NCBI RefSeq assembly: GCF_038002345.1
Contig: NZ_JBBOCJ010000001.1
Location: 7,006,001-7,070,000 of the forward strand
DNA length: 64,000 nucleotides
Origin: Paenibacillus sp. FSL M7-0420
GTDB lineage: Bacteria; Bacillota; Bacilli; Paenibacillales; Paenibacillaceae
Direction: 5' to 3'
Numbering within the stretch: position 1 is the first letter of the stretch; each line of letters opens with the position of its first letter. The position numbers were made by a program, and so were the translations under genes. The notes beneath the pieces were generated by a model. The model was given only the letters and a program-made list of their open reading frames with translations. It was not told the DNA's origin and made no database searches. Positions 41,520 through 49,431 of this stretch are shown piece by piece.

Positions 41520-42032
41520 CTACTGAATGGACTGCAGATGCTCCCCGAGACGGTCCCAGGTTTCGGTAATTCCCTGAATCATCCCCATATCCATAACAGT
41601 GCGGAGCGCTTCTTCAGACTCATATTTCGAGCGGCTGACCAGCTTCGTTCCGCCACCCTCCGCCTCTTCAAAGATCATGCTGACCAATGTAGACGGCATT
41701 CCCTCAGTCTCATTGCCTTCGGCATCGGAGAAGTAGTCGGTGTAGACAAAGCTCTCGCCATCGGTAATTTCATGATAGATGCCTTTGCCCCAGGATTCCA
41801 TTCCGAAGAATTCCCCCTGCTTCTCATCGACACACTTCATACAGTAATGCCAAATGCCGCCTGGCCGAAAATCAACACTGCAGAAGGGAACGATCCAGCC
41901 GCGGGGCCCCCACCACTGCTTCAGATGCTCAGCTTCAGAGAACACTTTGAATACAAGCTCATGCGGGGCGGCGAATACACGTTCCAGAACCAGTTCAAGA
42001 CCTTCTACACGGGAAATCATTGTCTCAGACAT
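41520..42032 (-). CDS. SRPBCC/AHSA1 family protein
   Basis: A 170-residue START-like protein of the Activator of Hsp90 ATPase homologue 1 group. Its marks are FAAPHELVFKVFSEAEHLKQWWGP near 20-43, DFRPGGIWHYCM near 54-65 and the final helix ITETWDRLGEHL. The fold encloses a hydrophobic cavity for a small ligand; cellular function of these bacterial proteins is mostly unknown, though many sit next to ArsR regulators, which this one does not. The ATG follows AGGAGGG. It is downstream of the sigma/anti-sigma pair but separated by 74 bp. Confidence 0.9.
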   Translation of the reverse strand: MSETMISRVEGLELVLERVFAAPHELVFKVFSEAEHLKQWWGPRGWIVPFCSVDFRPGGIWHYCMKCVDEKQGEFFGMESWGKGIYHEITDGESFVYTDYFSDAEGNETEGMPSTLVSMIFEEAEGGGTKLVSRSKYESEEALRTVMDMGMIQGITETWDRLGEHLQSIQ

Positions 42033-42106
42033 ACCTAATCCCTCCTGATCGTCATTTAATGACGTTTGGTCTTCGGATTTCAGCCGCTGTGGAATTCTAC
42101 TGCCCG

Positions 42107-42961
42107 CTACCCCTGCTTAATCGGCGCTGCGAGAATCATTTTCCCGCGCGGGGTCTCTCCCGCGCCATCCGGCTCCAGCGTAACGGCTATGGTATCGTAG
42201 GCCTTCGGGTCAAAGGAATAATACAGTGCCCCGTTCCCGTCCTGCGAGATGAAGGTGCCCGCATTCACCGGTTTGTCCCCTTTGATCAGCCATACCTGAT
42301 AGACCTCGGTGCCGGTAAGCTCCGGCAGATCTTCTGCCTGAAGCACCAGGTGGGTGCCAGCAGGGTCTGCGACAATGGTTGCTGTGCCCTTGGCGGTAAT
42401 CCCTTCTCCCGCCGGACTAAGCGCTACCGCCTCATTCACCTTAAGCCCCTGGAGCGGTCCGGTGCCGGAGGCCAGCTGCTCCTTCAGCTCAGACACATTC
42501 CCGCGCAGCTGGCCGGTGTAGACGACCAGGAGCAGCACAGCCACAGCCAGTCCAAGGCTCAGGTACCCCCAGAAGCGGGTTCTCTTGGGCTCCGGGATGC
42601 TTAACTGGGGCATGCCCTGCTCCTGCTCTGCCGCAGGAGTCCTCGCTGGCTCATGCTCCGCCCCCCGCTCTGCATCAGGCTTCATATTGAGCAGGCGGGT
42701 CTCCGGCCGGGCTGCCGGTGCGCCCGCATTCCCGGATTCCAGCACCCGTGACAAGATGCGCTCCTTCATGCCGGAGGGCGGGTCTACCGGCACAGAGGCA
42801 AGCGGAAGATGGTCCAGTACCTGGCGGTATTCCGCCACCAGCTCCCTGCATTCCGCGCATTCTGCCGCATGGGCAGCGAATTGCTGCATTTCTTCTGCAG
42901 TCAGCGCGCCCAGCGTATATAATTCGGCCAATTCACAGAGTTCCTCATTGTGTTCACTCAT
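42107..42961 (-). CDS. RskA-type membrane anti-sigma factor
   Basis: A 284-residue anti-sigma factor. The N-terminal zinc-binding ZAS motif H-x3-C-x2-C is formed by His31, Cys35 and Cys38. A cytoplasmic linker leads to a single membrane helix at about 131-149 and an extracytoplasmic RskA C-terminal domain (LVLQAEDLPELTGTEVYQVWLI, with YYSFDPKAYDTIAVTLEP). It would hold the upstream ECF sigma factor at the membrane until proteolysis. ATG 42961 is 10 nt from GGAGG, and ATG 42967, 4 nt from it, is also possible. It overlaps the sigma gene, so the two are coupled. Confidence 0.9.
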   Translation of the reverse strand: MSEHNEELCELAELYTLGALTAEEMQQFAAHAAECAECRELVAEYRQVLDHLPLASVPVDPPSGMKERILSRVLESGNAGAPAARPETRLLNMKPDAERGAEHEPARTPAAEQEQGMPQLSIPEPKRTRFWGYLSLGLAVAVLLLVVYTGQLRGNVSELKEQLASGTGPLQGLKVNEAVALSPAGEGITAKGTATIVADPAGTHLVLQAEDLPELTGTEVYQVWLIKGDKPVNAGTFISQDGNGALYYSFDPKAYDTIAVTLEPDGAGETPRGKMILAAPIKQG

Positions 42962-43535
42962 GCGCATGATCCCTCCTTCCCCAGTGCCGTAACGATTTGT
43001 GAAGCTGCTTCATCGCCAGCCGGACTCTTCCCTTGACCGTGCCCAGCGGGATAGCCGCAAGCTGCGCTACCTCCTGCTGGGTGTAGCCCTGGTAATAGAT
43101 CATATCCATTACCTGCTGCTGGTCGCGGCTTAATCCCAGCAGCGCCTCTCTGATCTCTTCCCCCGCCATCTGCAGCTCAACGAGATCCTCAGTAAGCGCG
43201 CTATGGTCCTGAACCTGCTCCAGATTCCCGGATTCGCCGGATTGACGCGGCAGCCTGGCGTCCCGCTTGCGGAGATAATCGATCGCCAGATTGCGGGTCA
43301 CTGCGAACATCCAGGTGAGCAGCTTGCCCTTGCCGAAGTCAATCTGCCCTGCATTCTTCCACAGGCGCAGGAACAGCTCCTGCATAACCTCCTCGGCAGC
43401 CATCGAATCCTTCACGATCTGGTAAGCAAAGCTATAGATGACCCGTTCATACCGGTCATAGAGCAGTTCGAGGGCATTCGAGTCTTTCTGTGCAATAAGC
43501 AGAATTAACTGCTTATCGTCAGCTGTGTCATTCAA
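42954..43535 (-). CDS. ECF-type RNA polymerase sigma factor (SigK-like, RskA-controlled)
   Basis: A 193-residue ECF sigma factor. Region 2 (about 25-90) has LYDRYERVIYSFAYQIV and MQELFLRLWKNA, then FAVTRNLAIDYLRKR; region 4 (about 130-185) has LSRDQQQVMDMIYYQGYTQQEVAQLAAIPLGTVKGRV across several helices. The start is a TTG at 43535, because GGGGGA lies 6 nt before it, and no ATG nearby has a site; a longer frame from 43634 would add 33 residues atypical of the family. The downstream anti-sigma gene overlaps. In mycobacteria RskA proteins regulate SigK; the regulon here is unknown. Confidence 0.88.
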   Translation of the reverse strand: MNDTADDKQLILLIAQKDSNALELLYDRYERVIYSFAYQIVKDSMAAEEVMQELFLRLWKNAGQIDFGKGKLLTWMFAVTRNLAIDYLRKRDARLPRQSGESGNLEQVQDHSALTEDLVELQMAGEEIREALLGLSRDQQQVMDMIYYQGYTQQEVAQLAAIPLGTVKGRVRLAMKQLHKSLRHWGRRDHAHE

Positions 43536-43695
43536 TTGCCATCCCCCATTCAACAGAAAATATAGTAGTGCCAGTGGTTCAATGCTGAAAAACCTGCGTC
43601 CACTGAGTATAACCGCTTTGCACAACTGTCTCAACCTGCCGGCCTGGCTGCTGCAAGCATCCGGCAGCCGTTATTGAAGCCCCGCCCGCTTCCAT

Positions 43696-43715
43696 ATATG
43701 ATAGCTATATCATAT
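43696..43715. promoter_or_regulatory. Palindrome before the IF-3-like gene
   Basis: ATATGATA (43696-43703) and TATCATAT (43708-43715) are perfect inverted copies with a 4-bp spacer, ending 3 bp before the AAGGGAGG binding site. It may be an operator, or a weak mRNA hairpin affecting translation. Confidence 0.55.
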
Positions 43716-43737
43716 CCGCAAAGGGAGGATCATTTCC

Positions 43738-44247
43738 GTGGCCGTACTGATTAATGAACAGATTAAGGCAGCCGAGGTAGAGTTGACCGGGCTGAAGGGC
43801 GAGAAGCTCGGCACCGTATCCAGAAGCGAGGCGCTGTCCAAGGCCAGAGCCGCAGGGGCCGATCTGGTCTGCACCTCGCTGATGAGCAGCCCGCCGCCCT
43901 GCAGCCTGGTTGCCAAGGGCAAAGGCAAAGCGGCTGCGCAAGCTGTCCGCAAGGGCGATACCAGCCGTCCGCAAGGCGGCGGCAGTAATGAGAAGGTGAA
44001 AGAGCTGCGCTTCACCGCCCATATTGAAGAGCATGACTACGACACGAAGCTGCGTCAGGCGGACAAGCATCTGCGCTCCGGCAAGCCGGTGCAGCTCGTC
44101 GTGAAGTCCTCCGGCGCCAAGGAGGCCGCCGCTGCGAAGGCAGTGCTGGAGCGGCTCGTGGCCGATCTGAAGGAAGCCGGAACCAAGGCCTCCGGCCTGC
44201 AGACCAGCGGCAAGGGCGCACAGGTTAGAGTTAATCCGCGGACGTAA
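43738..44247 (+). CDS. Stand-alone IF-3-like protein
   Basis: A 169-residue protein with the two-domain plan of translation initiation factor IF-3. The N domain (about 1-70) has NEQIKAAEVELTGLKGEKLGTVSRSEAL as in IF-3 (residues 6-33). The C domain (about 86-167) has KELRFTAHIEEHDYDTKLR, the match to the IF-3 signature, and ends in VRVNP. The linker is altered: SSPPPCSLVAKGKGKAAA replaces the conserved AKPPVCKIMDYGKYK, so ribosome binding may differ. It is not in an infC-rpmI-rplT operon, so this is probably a second, specialised copy. The GTG start has GGGAGG 10 nt upstream. Confidence 0.85.
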   Translation: MAVLINEQIKAAEVELTGLKGEKLGTVSRSEALSKARAAGADLVCTSLMSSPPPCSLVAKGKGKAAAQAVRKGDTSRPQGGGSNEKVKELRFTAHIEEHDYDTKLRQADKHLRSGKPVQLVVKSSGAKEAAAAKAVLERLVADLKEAGTKASGLQTSGKGAQVRVNPRT

Positions 44248-44316
44248 GTTGTCTTATCTAGGCACACTTATGCCTGAATTGTGTGCGGGTTCAGAACTGG
44301 CTGCACTCTACTTCTG

Positions 44317-44495
44317 TTGCACTTTGTACATTAGCTGACCCCGAAATTGTTCTAAAAATCGAATCCGTTGCACTCTGTACAGCAGAATCGGGAAAAATCA
44401 GGGCCCACGGGCAGAATTCACGAAAGCCATTGTATGAAATACAACAGATGATCATTTAGCTTAGCAAAGTGCGAATTCTATTGCAGAAAATACAA
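44317..44495. repeat. 51-bp-period repeat array with TTGCACTTTGTACA-type cores
   Basis: Four cores occur at 44317 (TTGCACTTTGTACA), 44368 (TTGCACTCTGTACA), 44430 (TTGTATGAAATACAA) and 44481 (TTGCAGAAAATACAA). Spacing is 51, 62 and 51 bp. Each core is an imperfect palindrome TTG-...-CAA, and the bases before it often read GAATTC or GAATCC. The spacers drift. No gene with a binding site is found in 44248-44718. Confidence 0.8.
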
Positions 44496-44554
44496 TCAGT
44501 CTACAAAACTGCTGCAATCCTGCATAAGACAGCGATAGGAGTCCTGCTCATGCA

Positions 44555-44590
44555 CAACAGGTGCCATCCTATATGGACGGCACCTGTTAT
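44555..44590. terminator. Strong hairpin downstream of the repeat array
   Basis: AACAGGTGCC (left) and GGCACCTGTT (right) form a 10-bp stem with an inner TCC/GGA extension, followed by ATTAAAA. It may end the IF-3-like transcript about 300 nt after its stop codon. Confidence 0.75.
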
Positions 44591-44621
44591 TAAAATACGG
44601 CAAAGCAGCTGTAATCTCTAA

Positions 44622-44653
44622 TCTTCCGATCTTCTTCCGATCTTCTTCCGATT
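44622..44653. repeat. Three tandem 11-bp repeats (TCTTCCGATCT)
   Basis: TCTTCCGATCT occurs at 44622-44632 and 44633-44643, followed by TCTTCCGATTA at 44644-44654. The unit equals the end of common Illumina adapter sequence, so an assembly artefact has to be considered beside a natural microsatellite. Confidence 0.85.
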
Positions 44654-44718
44654 ATATATTACGCGCATCCTTCACGCATAACCCTCTTCAGTTCATCGCC
44701 CGCCTGCTCAGCTTATGG

Positions 44719-45309
44719 TCACTTCCCACCTTTAAGCCGCTCCATGAACGACTCCTTCCTCAGCACATGCAGCAGCTCCCCATTGCAGTCCTCATAATCG
44801 CCGGTTAATCCGGCCAGCTCCTGCTCCACCCGGAAGCCCAGCTTCCGGAGCACCCCGAGCGATGCGGTGTTGCGCGGATCTGCCTTGGCATATAATTGCT
44901 CCAGTCCGATCACACCGAAGGCGTAGTCCGCCATCGCCGCAGCGGCTTCGGTAGCATAGCCCCGGCCCCAGTGTTCGCGCCCGATCAGATAATACAGCTC
45001 CGCATCCGGCGCCCTGAACTCCAGCACACCGGCCCCGCACCGGCCGATCAGCCGGCCGGTGGCCTTATCGCAGACGGCGAATGAATACTTGAACGGCAGC
45101 TCGAACGGCGTATGATAGCTGAACATCAGCCAGCGGAACATCCCCTCATACTCATGCAGCGGCATGACCTCCATATGCATGAAGGCCAGCACCTCCGGGT
45201 TCTGCATCAGCTCGAATGAAGCCATAAGATCACTTTCCATATAGGGACGGATGATTAACCGCTCCGTTTCGAGCCTCATCCTGGACAGTACCGGATTCAT
45301 AATACGCAT
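44719..45309 (-). CDS. GNAT acetyltransferase (RimJ/RimL type)
   Basis: A 196-residue N-acetyltransferase of the RimJ/RimL group. RLETERLIIRPYMESDL begins the fold near residue 11, and the acetyl-CoA loop is in YLIGREHWGRGYATEAAAAM near 107-126; LEQLYAKADPRNTASLGVLRKLGF (split over 138-161) is the usual beta5-alpha4 part. Members acetylate protein N termini or small molecules; the target is unknown. ATG 45309 follows AAGGTGAGG; a longer frame has no site. It is downstream of the ABC exporter on the opposite strand order: both are on the minus strand, with 72 bp between, so cotranscription is unlikely to be from the same start. Confidence 0.88.
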   Translation of the reverse strand: MRIMNPVLSRMRLETERLIIRPYMESDLMASFELMQNPEVLAFMHMEVMPLHEYEGMFRWLMFSYHTPFELPFKYSFAVCDKATGRLIGRCGAGVLEFRAPDAELYYLIGREHWGRGYATEAAAAMADYAFGVIGLEQLYAKADPRNTASLGVLRKLGFRVEQELAGLTGDYEDCNGELLHVLRKESFMERLKGGK

Positions 45310-45381
45310 ACCCTCACCTTCAAGTTCTATCTGTCCCCAGCATAGTTCAGGCCCAGGATTGTCCACAAGGTAAAAGATAGT

Positions 45382-47088
45382 TTAATCCGTTTGCCCCCTG
45401 CCGTTATTCCACAGCGTACGGAAGGATGAACAGTCCCGGATCAGGGAATCGAAATCCCCTTCCCCCGCCAGCCTGCCTTGCTCCATGACCAGAATCTGGT
45501 CCACGCCGCTGATGAAATTCAGCCGGTGCGCGATAATAATGACCGTCTTATGCCTGAACTCCGCGAACACCGTCTCCATCAGGCTGCGCTCCGTAATATT
45601 ATCCAGTGCCGATACCGGCTCATCGAGGATGATCAGATTCCGCTTCTGCAGGATCGCCCGGGCAAAAGCCAGCCGCTGCCGTTCCCCGCCCGACAGCTTC
45701 AGCCCGCGCTCCCCAACCCGCGTCTCCAGCTTCTCCGGCAGCTCCAGTACCTTCTCCTTCAGATGAACCTTGTCCAGCACCGCATACAGCTCTTCATCCG
45801 GGACGTCCTGCTCGAACACCATGTTTCCCCGGATGGTAGTGTCGAAGATCGGACTGTCCTGTGACAGATAAGAGATGTGATCATAGTAGCTGTCGAGACT
45901 CAGCTCATCGATATCCGTGCCGTCTACCAACAGCTGGCCGCCGCTTTTTTTGAGCAAGCCCGTAATCAGCTTAATGACTGTTGACTTGCCGCTGCCGCTT
46001 AGGCCGACCAGAGCCACTGAGGTTCCGGGCGCAACCGAGAAGGACAGCCGGTCCAGCACCTGTACCTCTCCGTAGCTGAACGATACCTCCTTGAATTCGA
46101 TGCTGCCCTGTAGCTGTGCAAGCGCCTTGCCCTGCTCCAGATTCCGGTCCTCGGGGGCATTCAGGAAGCCCTCGAACCGCTGATAGGTCACCCTGTTCAG
46201 CTTATAGCCGACGAATAAGACGTTGAAGATGGCGATCGGCGTATAGATTTTCTCAATGAACATGAACAGTGCGACCATGACCCCGACAGAAGCCTGCCCG
46301 GAGACCACATTCTTCACACCGTACAGCAGCACGATCACCTTAATGACCGTAATGAACAATTCGAATAAGGCGAAGAAGGATTCATGAATCATCTGCAGCT
46401 TCGCGCTCTGCCTGATGATCTGCTGTGCCGCCTTGTTCAGTCTGCCGATCTCCTGCGCGTACTTCTTGTTGGTGCGGAAGACGACCAGCTCCATGAAGCC
46501 GCGGACCCCGTACCGGGACATGGCCTCCTGCTGCATAAGCACCGATTCTTTGATCCGGTAGAGAACTTTGAGCAGAACATTCGTTAACAGGAAGATGACC
46601 ACGTACCCGCCCGCAATCACCAGCATGATTCGGAGGTCATAGTAGCTGATGAAGAGCAGGCTGAAGAGAATGGTGGGCAGCAGCTCATGCAGCGTGTGGA
46701 GGATAAAAGAAAAGAGAATGCTGTTCCCGGCCGCCGCGCCGTTCTCAATCACCTTGATCATCTGGCCTGTGCCCATGTTCTGATAGGCGGAATAATCCAT
46801 TCTGGAGATTTTGGACAAGGCCATAATCTTCAGTCTTTCCGTGATGCTGTTCGATAGATAGGCGCTGGGATATTCATCCGCATAATTCAGCAGGACATTC
46901 AGGCCGAGCAGTATCCCGTAGAAGATAACCCCATATAGGATTTCACGGAAGCCCGTTCCCGCCACCGCCTGATCCAGAATCCGCTGAAAGACTACAATGC
47001 CCAGACTGCTTAAGAGCTGAATGGCGAAGCCGAGACCTATATACAGAGCGGCCCACCCTCTGAGGTGGACAAGACATTTCTTTAACAT
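45382..47088 (-). CDS. ABC exporter with fused membrane and ATPase domains
   Basis: A 568-residue half-transporter. Six membrane helices occupy about residues 12-300, and the ATPase about 328-568. Walker A GLSGSGKST is at 362-370, the signature LSGGE at 465-469, Walker B IILDEP at 486-491 and the switch His in IIIAHRLNFI. It should work as a dimer exporting a lipid, peptide or drug; no peptidase C39 domain is present and no substrate gene is adjacent. ATG 47088 follows TTGGAGAT at about 9 nt; a longer frame has no site. A 326-bp leader with many potential stems precedes it. Confidence 0.9.
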   Translation of the reverse strand: MLKKCLVHLRGWAALYIGLGFAIQLLSSLGIVVFQRILDQAVAGTGFREILYGVIFYGILLGLNVLLNYADEYPSAYLSNSITERLKIMALSKISRMDYSAYQNMGTGQMIKVIENGAAAGNSILFSFILHTLHELLPTILFSLLFISYYDLRIMLVIAGGYVVIFLLTNVLLKVLYRIKESVLMQQEAMSRYGVRGFMELVVFRTNKKYAQEIGRLNKAAQQIIRQSAKLQMIHESFFALFELFITVIKVIVLLYGVKNVVSGQASVGVMVALFMFIEKIYTPIAIFNVLFVGYKLNRVTYQRFEGFLNAPEDRNLEQGKALAQLQGSIEFKEVSFSYGEVQVLDRLSFSVAPGTSVALVGLSGSGKSTVIKLITGLLKKSGGQLLVDGTDIDELSLDSYYDHISYLSQDSPIFDTTIRGNMVFEQDVPDEELYAVLDKVHLKEKVLELPEKLETRVGERGLKLSGGERQRLAFARAILQKRNLIILDEPVSALDNITERSLMETVFAEFRHKTVIIIAHRLNFISGVDQILVMEQGRLAGEGDFDSLIRDCSSFRTLWNNGRGQTD

Positions 47089-47414
47089 GATCACAATCTC
47101 CAATCTTATACATAAGAATATGGCAAAAAAGCCGGGAACTCTCCTCGCCACCCCGCGCCAAAGACTCCTGCCCCGGCAGTATAGTCTTCAAGCGGAATAA
47201 CTCAGTGTCCCGGCTCACAAAGAATGACCTTCCAGGCACCGTACAAGAAACCAGTTAGCTGTGACCAAGAGGACAGACCTCCCCCTTGGTGGCTGGTACG
47301 CGTTCTACCCAGCCCGATAACTAGTTCCTTGCGACGGTACGGAATGGCATCCATTTCACCTCTTTGATAAGATTGACCTTCATTGTATGCTTCGGCCAGA
47401 CCGGCCGTCAAGCC
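47089..47414 (-). other. Gap with a structured-looking sequence, possible intron or leader remnant
   Basis: This 326-bp stretch between the TPR and exporter genes is GC-balanced and rich in complementary segments, for example CCAAGAGG with CCTC and CTTGG near 47256-47284. A 69-codon open frame on the minus strand has no binding site. The sequence reminds me of the 5' domain of a group II intron, but I find no domain V and no reverse transcriptase, so it would be a fragment. A long untranslated leader of the exporter is the alternative. Confidence 0.3.
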
Positions 47415-47882
47415 CTAGTGCTTAGTCCCTTTTGCCGCATCCGGTTCTGCATCAGGGCTGGCATCTGAAGCGGAATCCGCTTCGGCAGCTTCTTCTGCAT
47501 CCTCGCTATCCTCGTCCGCAGCGGCCAGCGCCGCCTTCTCACTGCGGCTCCATTCCAGGAATTCGATAGTATCCTGATCCTCAGGGTCCAGCTTATTTGC
47601 CTTCTTGAACGCCTTGATCGCCTGATCGTACTCGTCCAGATAATAGTGGGCGTAGCCGACGCGGAAATGCCAGAGCGGATCTTTTTTACCCTGATCCGCT
47701 GCCTTGTTGAACCATTTAAGCGCTTCCCGGTAGCGGCCCAGATTGTTGAGCGCCCGGCCCAAATGTACCGCCAGCTCTTCATCGATCAGCGGTGTCGGCA
47801 CCTCTTTGATGCGGGATACGATTTCTTCATATTCGTCCGCCTCGTGCCAAGCGTTCAATTGCGCGATTAATTCTTCTCTCAT
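47415..47882 (-). CDS. TPR-repeat protein, paralogue of the TPR-SUKH-Imm51 N terminus
   Basis: A 155-residue protein made of about three TPR units (EADEYEEIVSRIKEVP, LGRALNNLGRYREALKWFN, FRVGYAHYYLDEYDQAIKAF) ending at about 112 in the same FLEWSRS sequence type seen as MLEWSRE in the 39550-41280 protein, followed by an acidic, Ala/Asp/Glu-rich tail without structure. The match with the first 120 residues of that protein is nearly continuous, so this is the TPR module without the immunity domains. ATG 47882 has GGGAGG 9 nt upstream. Function unknown. Confidence 0.82.
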   Translation of the reverse strand: MREELIAQLNAWHEADEYEEIVSRIKEVPTPLIDEELAVHLGRALNNLGRYREALKWFNKAADQGKKDPLWHFRVGYAHYYLDEYDQAIKAFKKANKLDPEDQDTIEFLEWSRSEKAALAAADEDSEDAEEAAEADSASDASPDAEPDAAKGTKH

Positions 47883-47968
47883 TACCCATAGCCTCCCGGT
47901 TAATAGTTCCAAGTTCTCTTAGAGATACTTTATCATTTTCACACCAAGTTTCCCACTGTTGCCATGCG

Positions 47969-49207
47969 CTAGGCCGGGATAATGATCCGGAAGATGGTTC
48001 CCTTGCCCTTCTCGCTGGTGACCTCAATACGCCCCTTGAGCTTGTTAATCGTGTTATAGGCCATGACCATTCCGAGCCCTGTCCCGTCTGCCTTGGTGGA
48101 GTAATACGGCTTGCCCAGGCGCGAGATCTCATCCTTGGTCATTCCGACACCGGTGTCGCGGATGGTAATGATAATATTCTGCCCGCTCGCGAAGACAGAA
48201 ATAGACAGAACCGCATCCTCCACCCCATCCATCGCTTCAATCGCATTCTTGTACAGATTAATCAGGCATTGCTGCATCCCATTACTGTCATAATGGGTGC
48301 TAAGCGGGTTGTTGAAGCTGAATTCAACCGCAACCTTGTGGATCGTGGCATACGGCAGGATCACATTCTTGGTGTATTCACATTCAGCCATCAGGTTGGA
48401 GTAGACCCGGCTCTCCGACTGCGGCTTGGCAAAAGACAGATAATCGCTGATGATCTTCTCCGCCCGGTTCAGCTCCAGCAGTGACAGCTCGACGTACCCC
48501 TTCTCCTCCGGTGTGAGGTTCTTGGAGAGATTAAGCAGCTGGAGAAAACCGCTGGTCACGGTTAACGGATTGCGCATCTCATGGGAGACGCTGGCCGCCA
48601 GCTCACTGACCACATTCAGCCGCTCCGACTGCATAATCCGCTCACGGTTCCTGAGATTCGCCAGGATCTGCTCCAGCAGGATCATTAGGATCACCATGAC
48701 CACCGCATGCGTAATTAAGGCATAGAAGGCAAGCGTCCAGAACTGGGTATCCAGCTTATCCATGATCCGGCCCAGAATGATCAGATAACAGCCCATAGTC
48801 AGGACCACGATGGAGGTAGCCCACAAGATCCGTCCCTTGGGCTTAGAACGGAGAAATCTGGCGCTTATGGAAGGAACCAGAATGAGGACTGCTGTCGAAA
48901 AAAGTAAAGATTGGACGGTTCCCTCACCGCCTATGTAGAAACGGTACACATTCAGAATCACATATAAGGGCAGGGTATGTTTGTACCCTCCATACAAGGC
49001 CGCAATCACAAACGGAACATACCGCAAGTCAAAGATGAACCCGGTCTCCAGCCGGATCGGCTTAGCGATACACAGGATCATGGTGGCGGCGATGAGCAGT
49101 ACAAGAATCTTATGATTGTAGGCGTGGGGCCTGTTTTCGAAGAAAATCAGAAATATCAGCACCGGAAACAGCATAAACAAAAAATTGAGCAGCAGCGTCT
49201 CAAACAA
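47969..49207 (-). CDS. KinB-like membrane histidine kinase
   Basis: A 412-residue sensor kinase. Six or so membrane helices cover residues 3-180 with very short loops, the 5TM/LYT-type layout of KinB, a kinase that feeds the sporulation phosphorelay in Bacillus. The phospho-acceptor is His209 (SVSHEMRNPLT), and the ATPase has NLYKNAIEAM, DTGVGM, YYSTKADGTGLGM. No response regulator is adjacent, which is usual for sporulation kinases. The start is a TTG at 49207 with AAAGGAAG 6-7 nt upstream. Its role in sporulation is inferred from family. Confidence 0.85.
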   Translation of the reverse strand: MFETLLLNFLFMLFPVLIFLIFFENRPHAYNHKILVLLIAATMILCIAKPIRLETGFIFDLRYVPFVIAALYGGYKHTLPLYVILNVYRFYIGGEGTVQSLLFSTAVLILVPSISARFLRSKPKGRILWATSIVVLTMGCYLIILGRIMDKLDTQFWTLAFYALITHAVVMVILMILLEQILANLRNRERIMQSERLNVVSELAASVSHEMRNPLTVTSGFLQLLNLSKNLTPEEKGYVELSLLELNRAEKIISDYLSFAKPQSESRVYSNLMAECEYTKNVILPYATIHKVAVEFSFNNPLSTHYDSNGMQQCLINLYKNAIEAMDGVEDAVLSISVFASGQNIIITIRDTGVGMTKDEISRLGKPYYSTKADGTGLGMVMAYNTINKLKGRIEVTSEKGKGTIFRIIIPA

Positions 49208-49431
49208 GGCTAACTTCCTTTCGGTTCTAATGCTGGTGTCAAGAGATACGTTTGTATTCTGAGCACTATACTTAGAACATTACGCTAACCTGATATTAGA
49301 AGTAAAGGAATTATTGTATGCGTTTTTTCTCCCGGAATTCAAGGATACCCGCGAGAAGTGTCGAATACGTATGCTTTGAAGGCATGATGCACAGAATTGC
49401 ATAACTACAGCTACCGAAGGAGCGGGTATCC

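Noticed and set aside
47202..47411. 69-codon frame before the exporter
   Set aside because: No ribosome binding site and no recognisable product; kept only as part of the structured gap.
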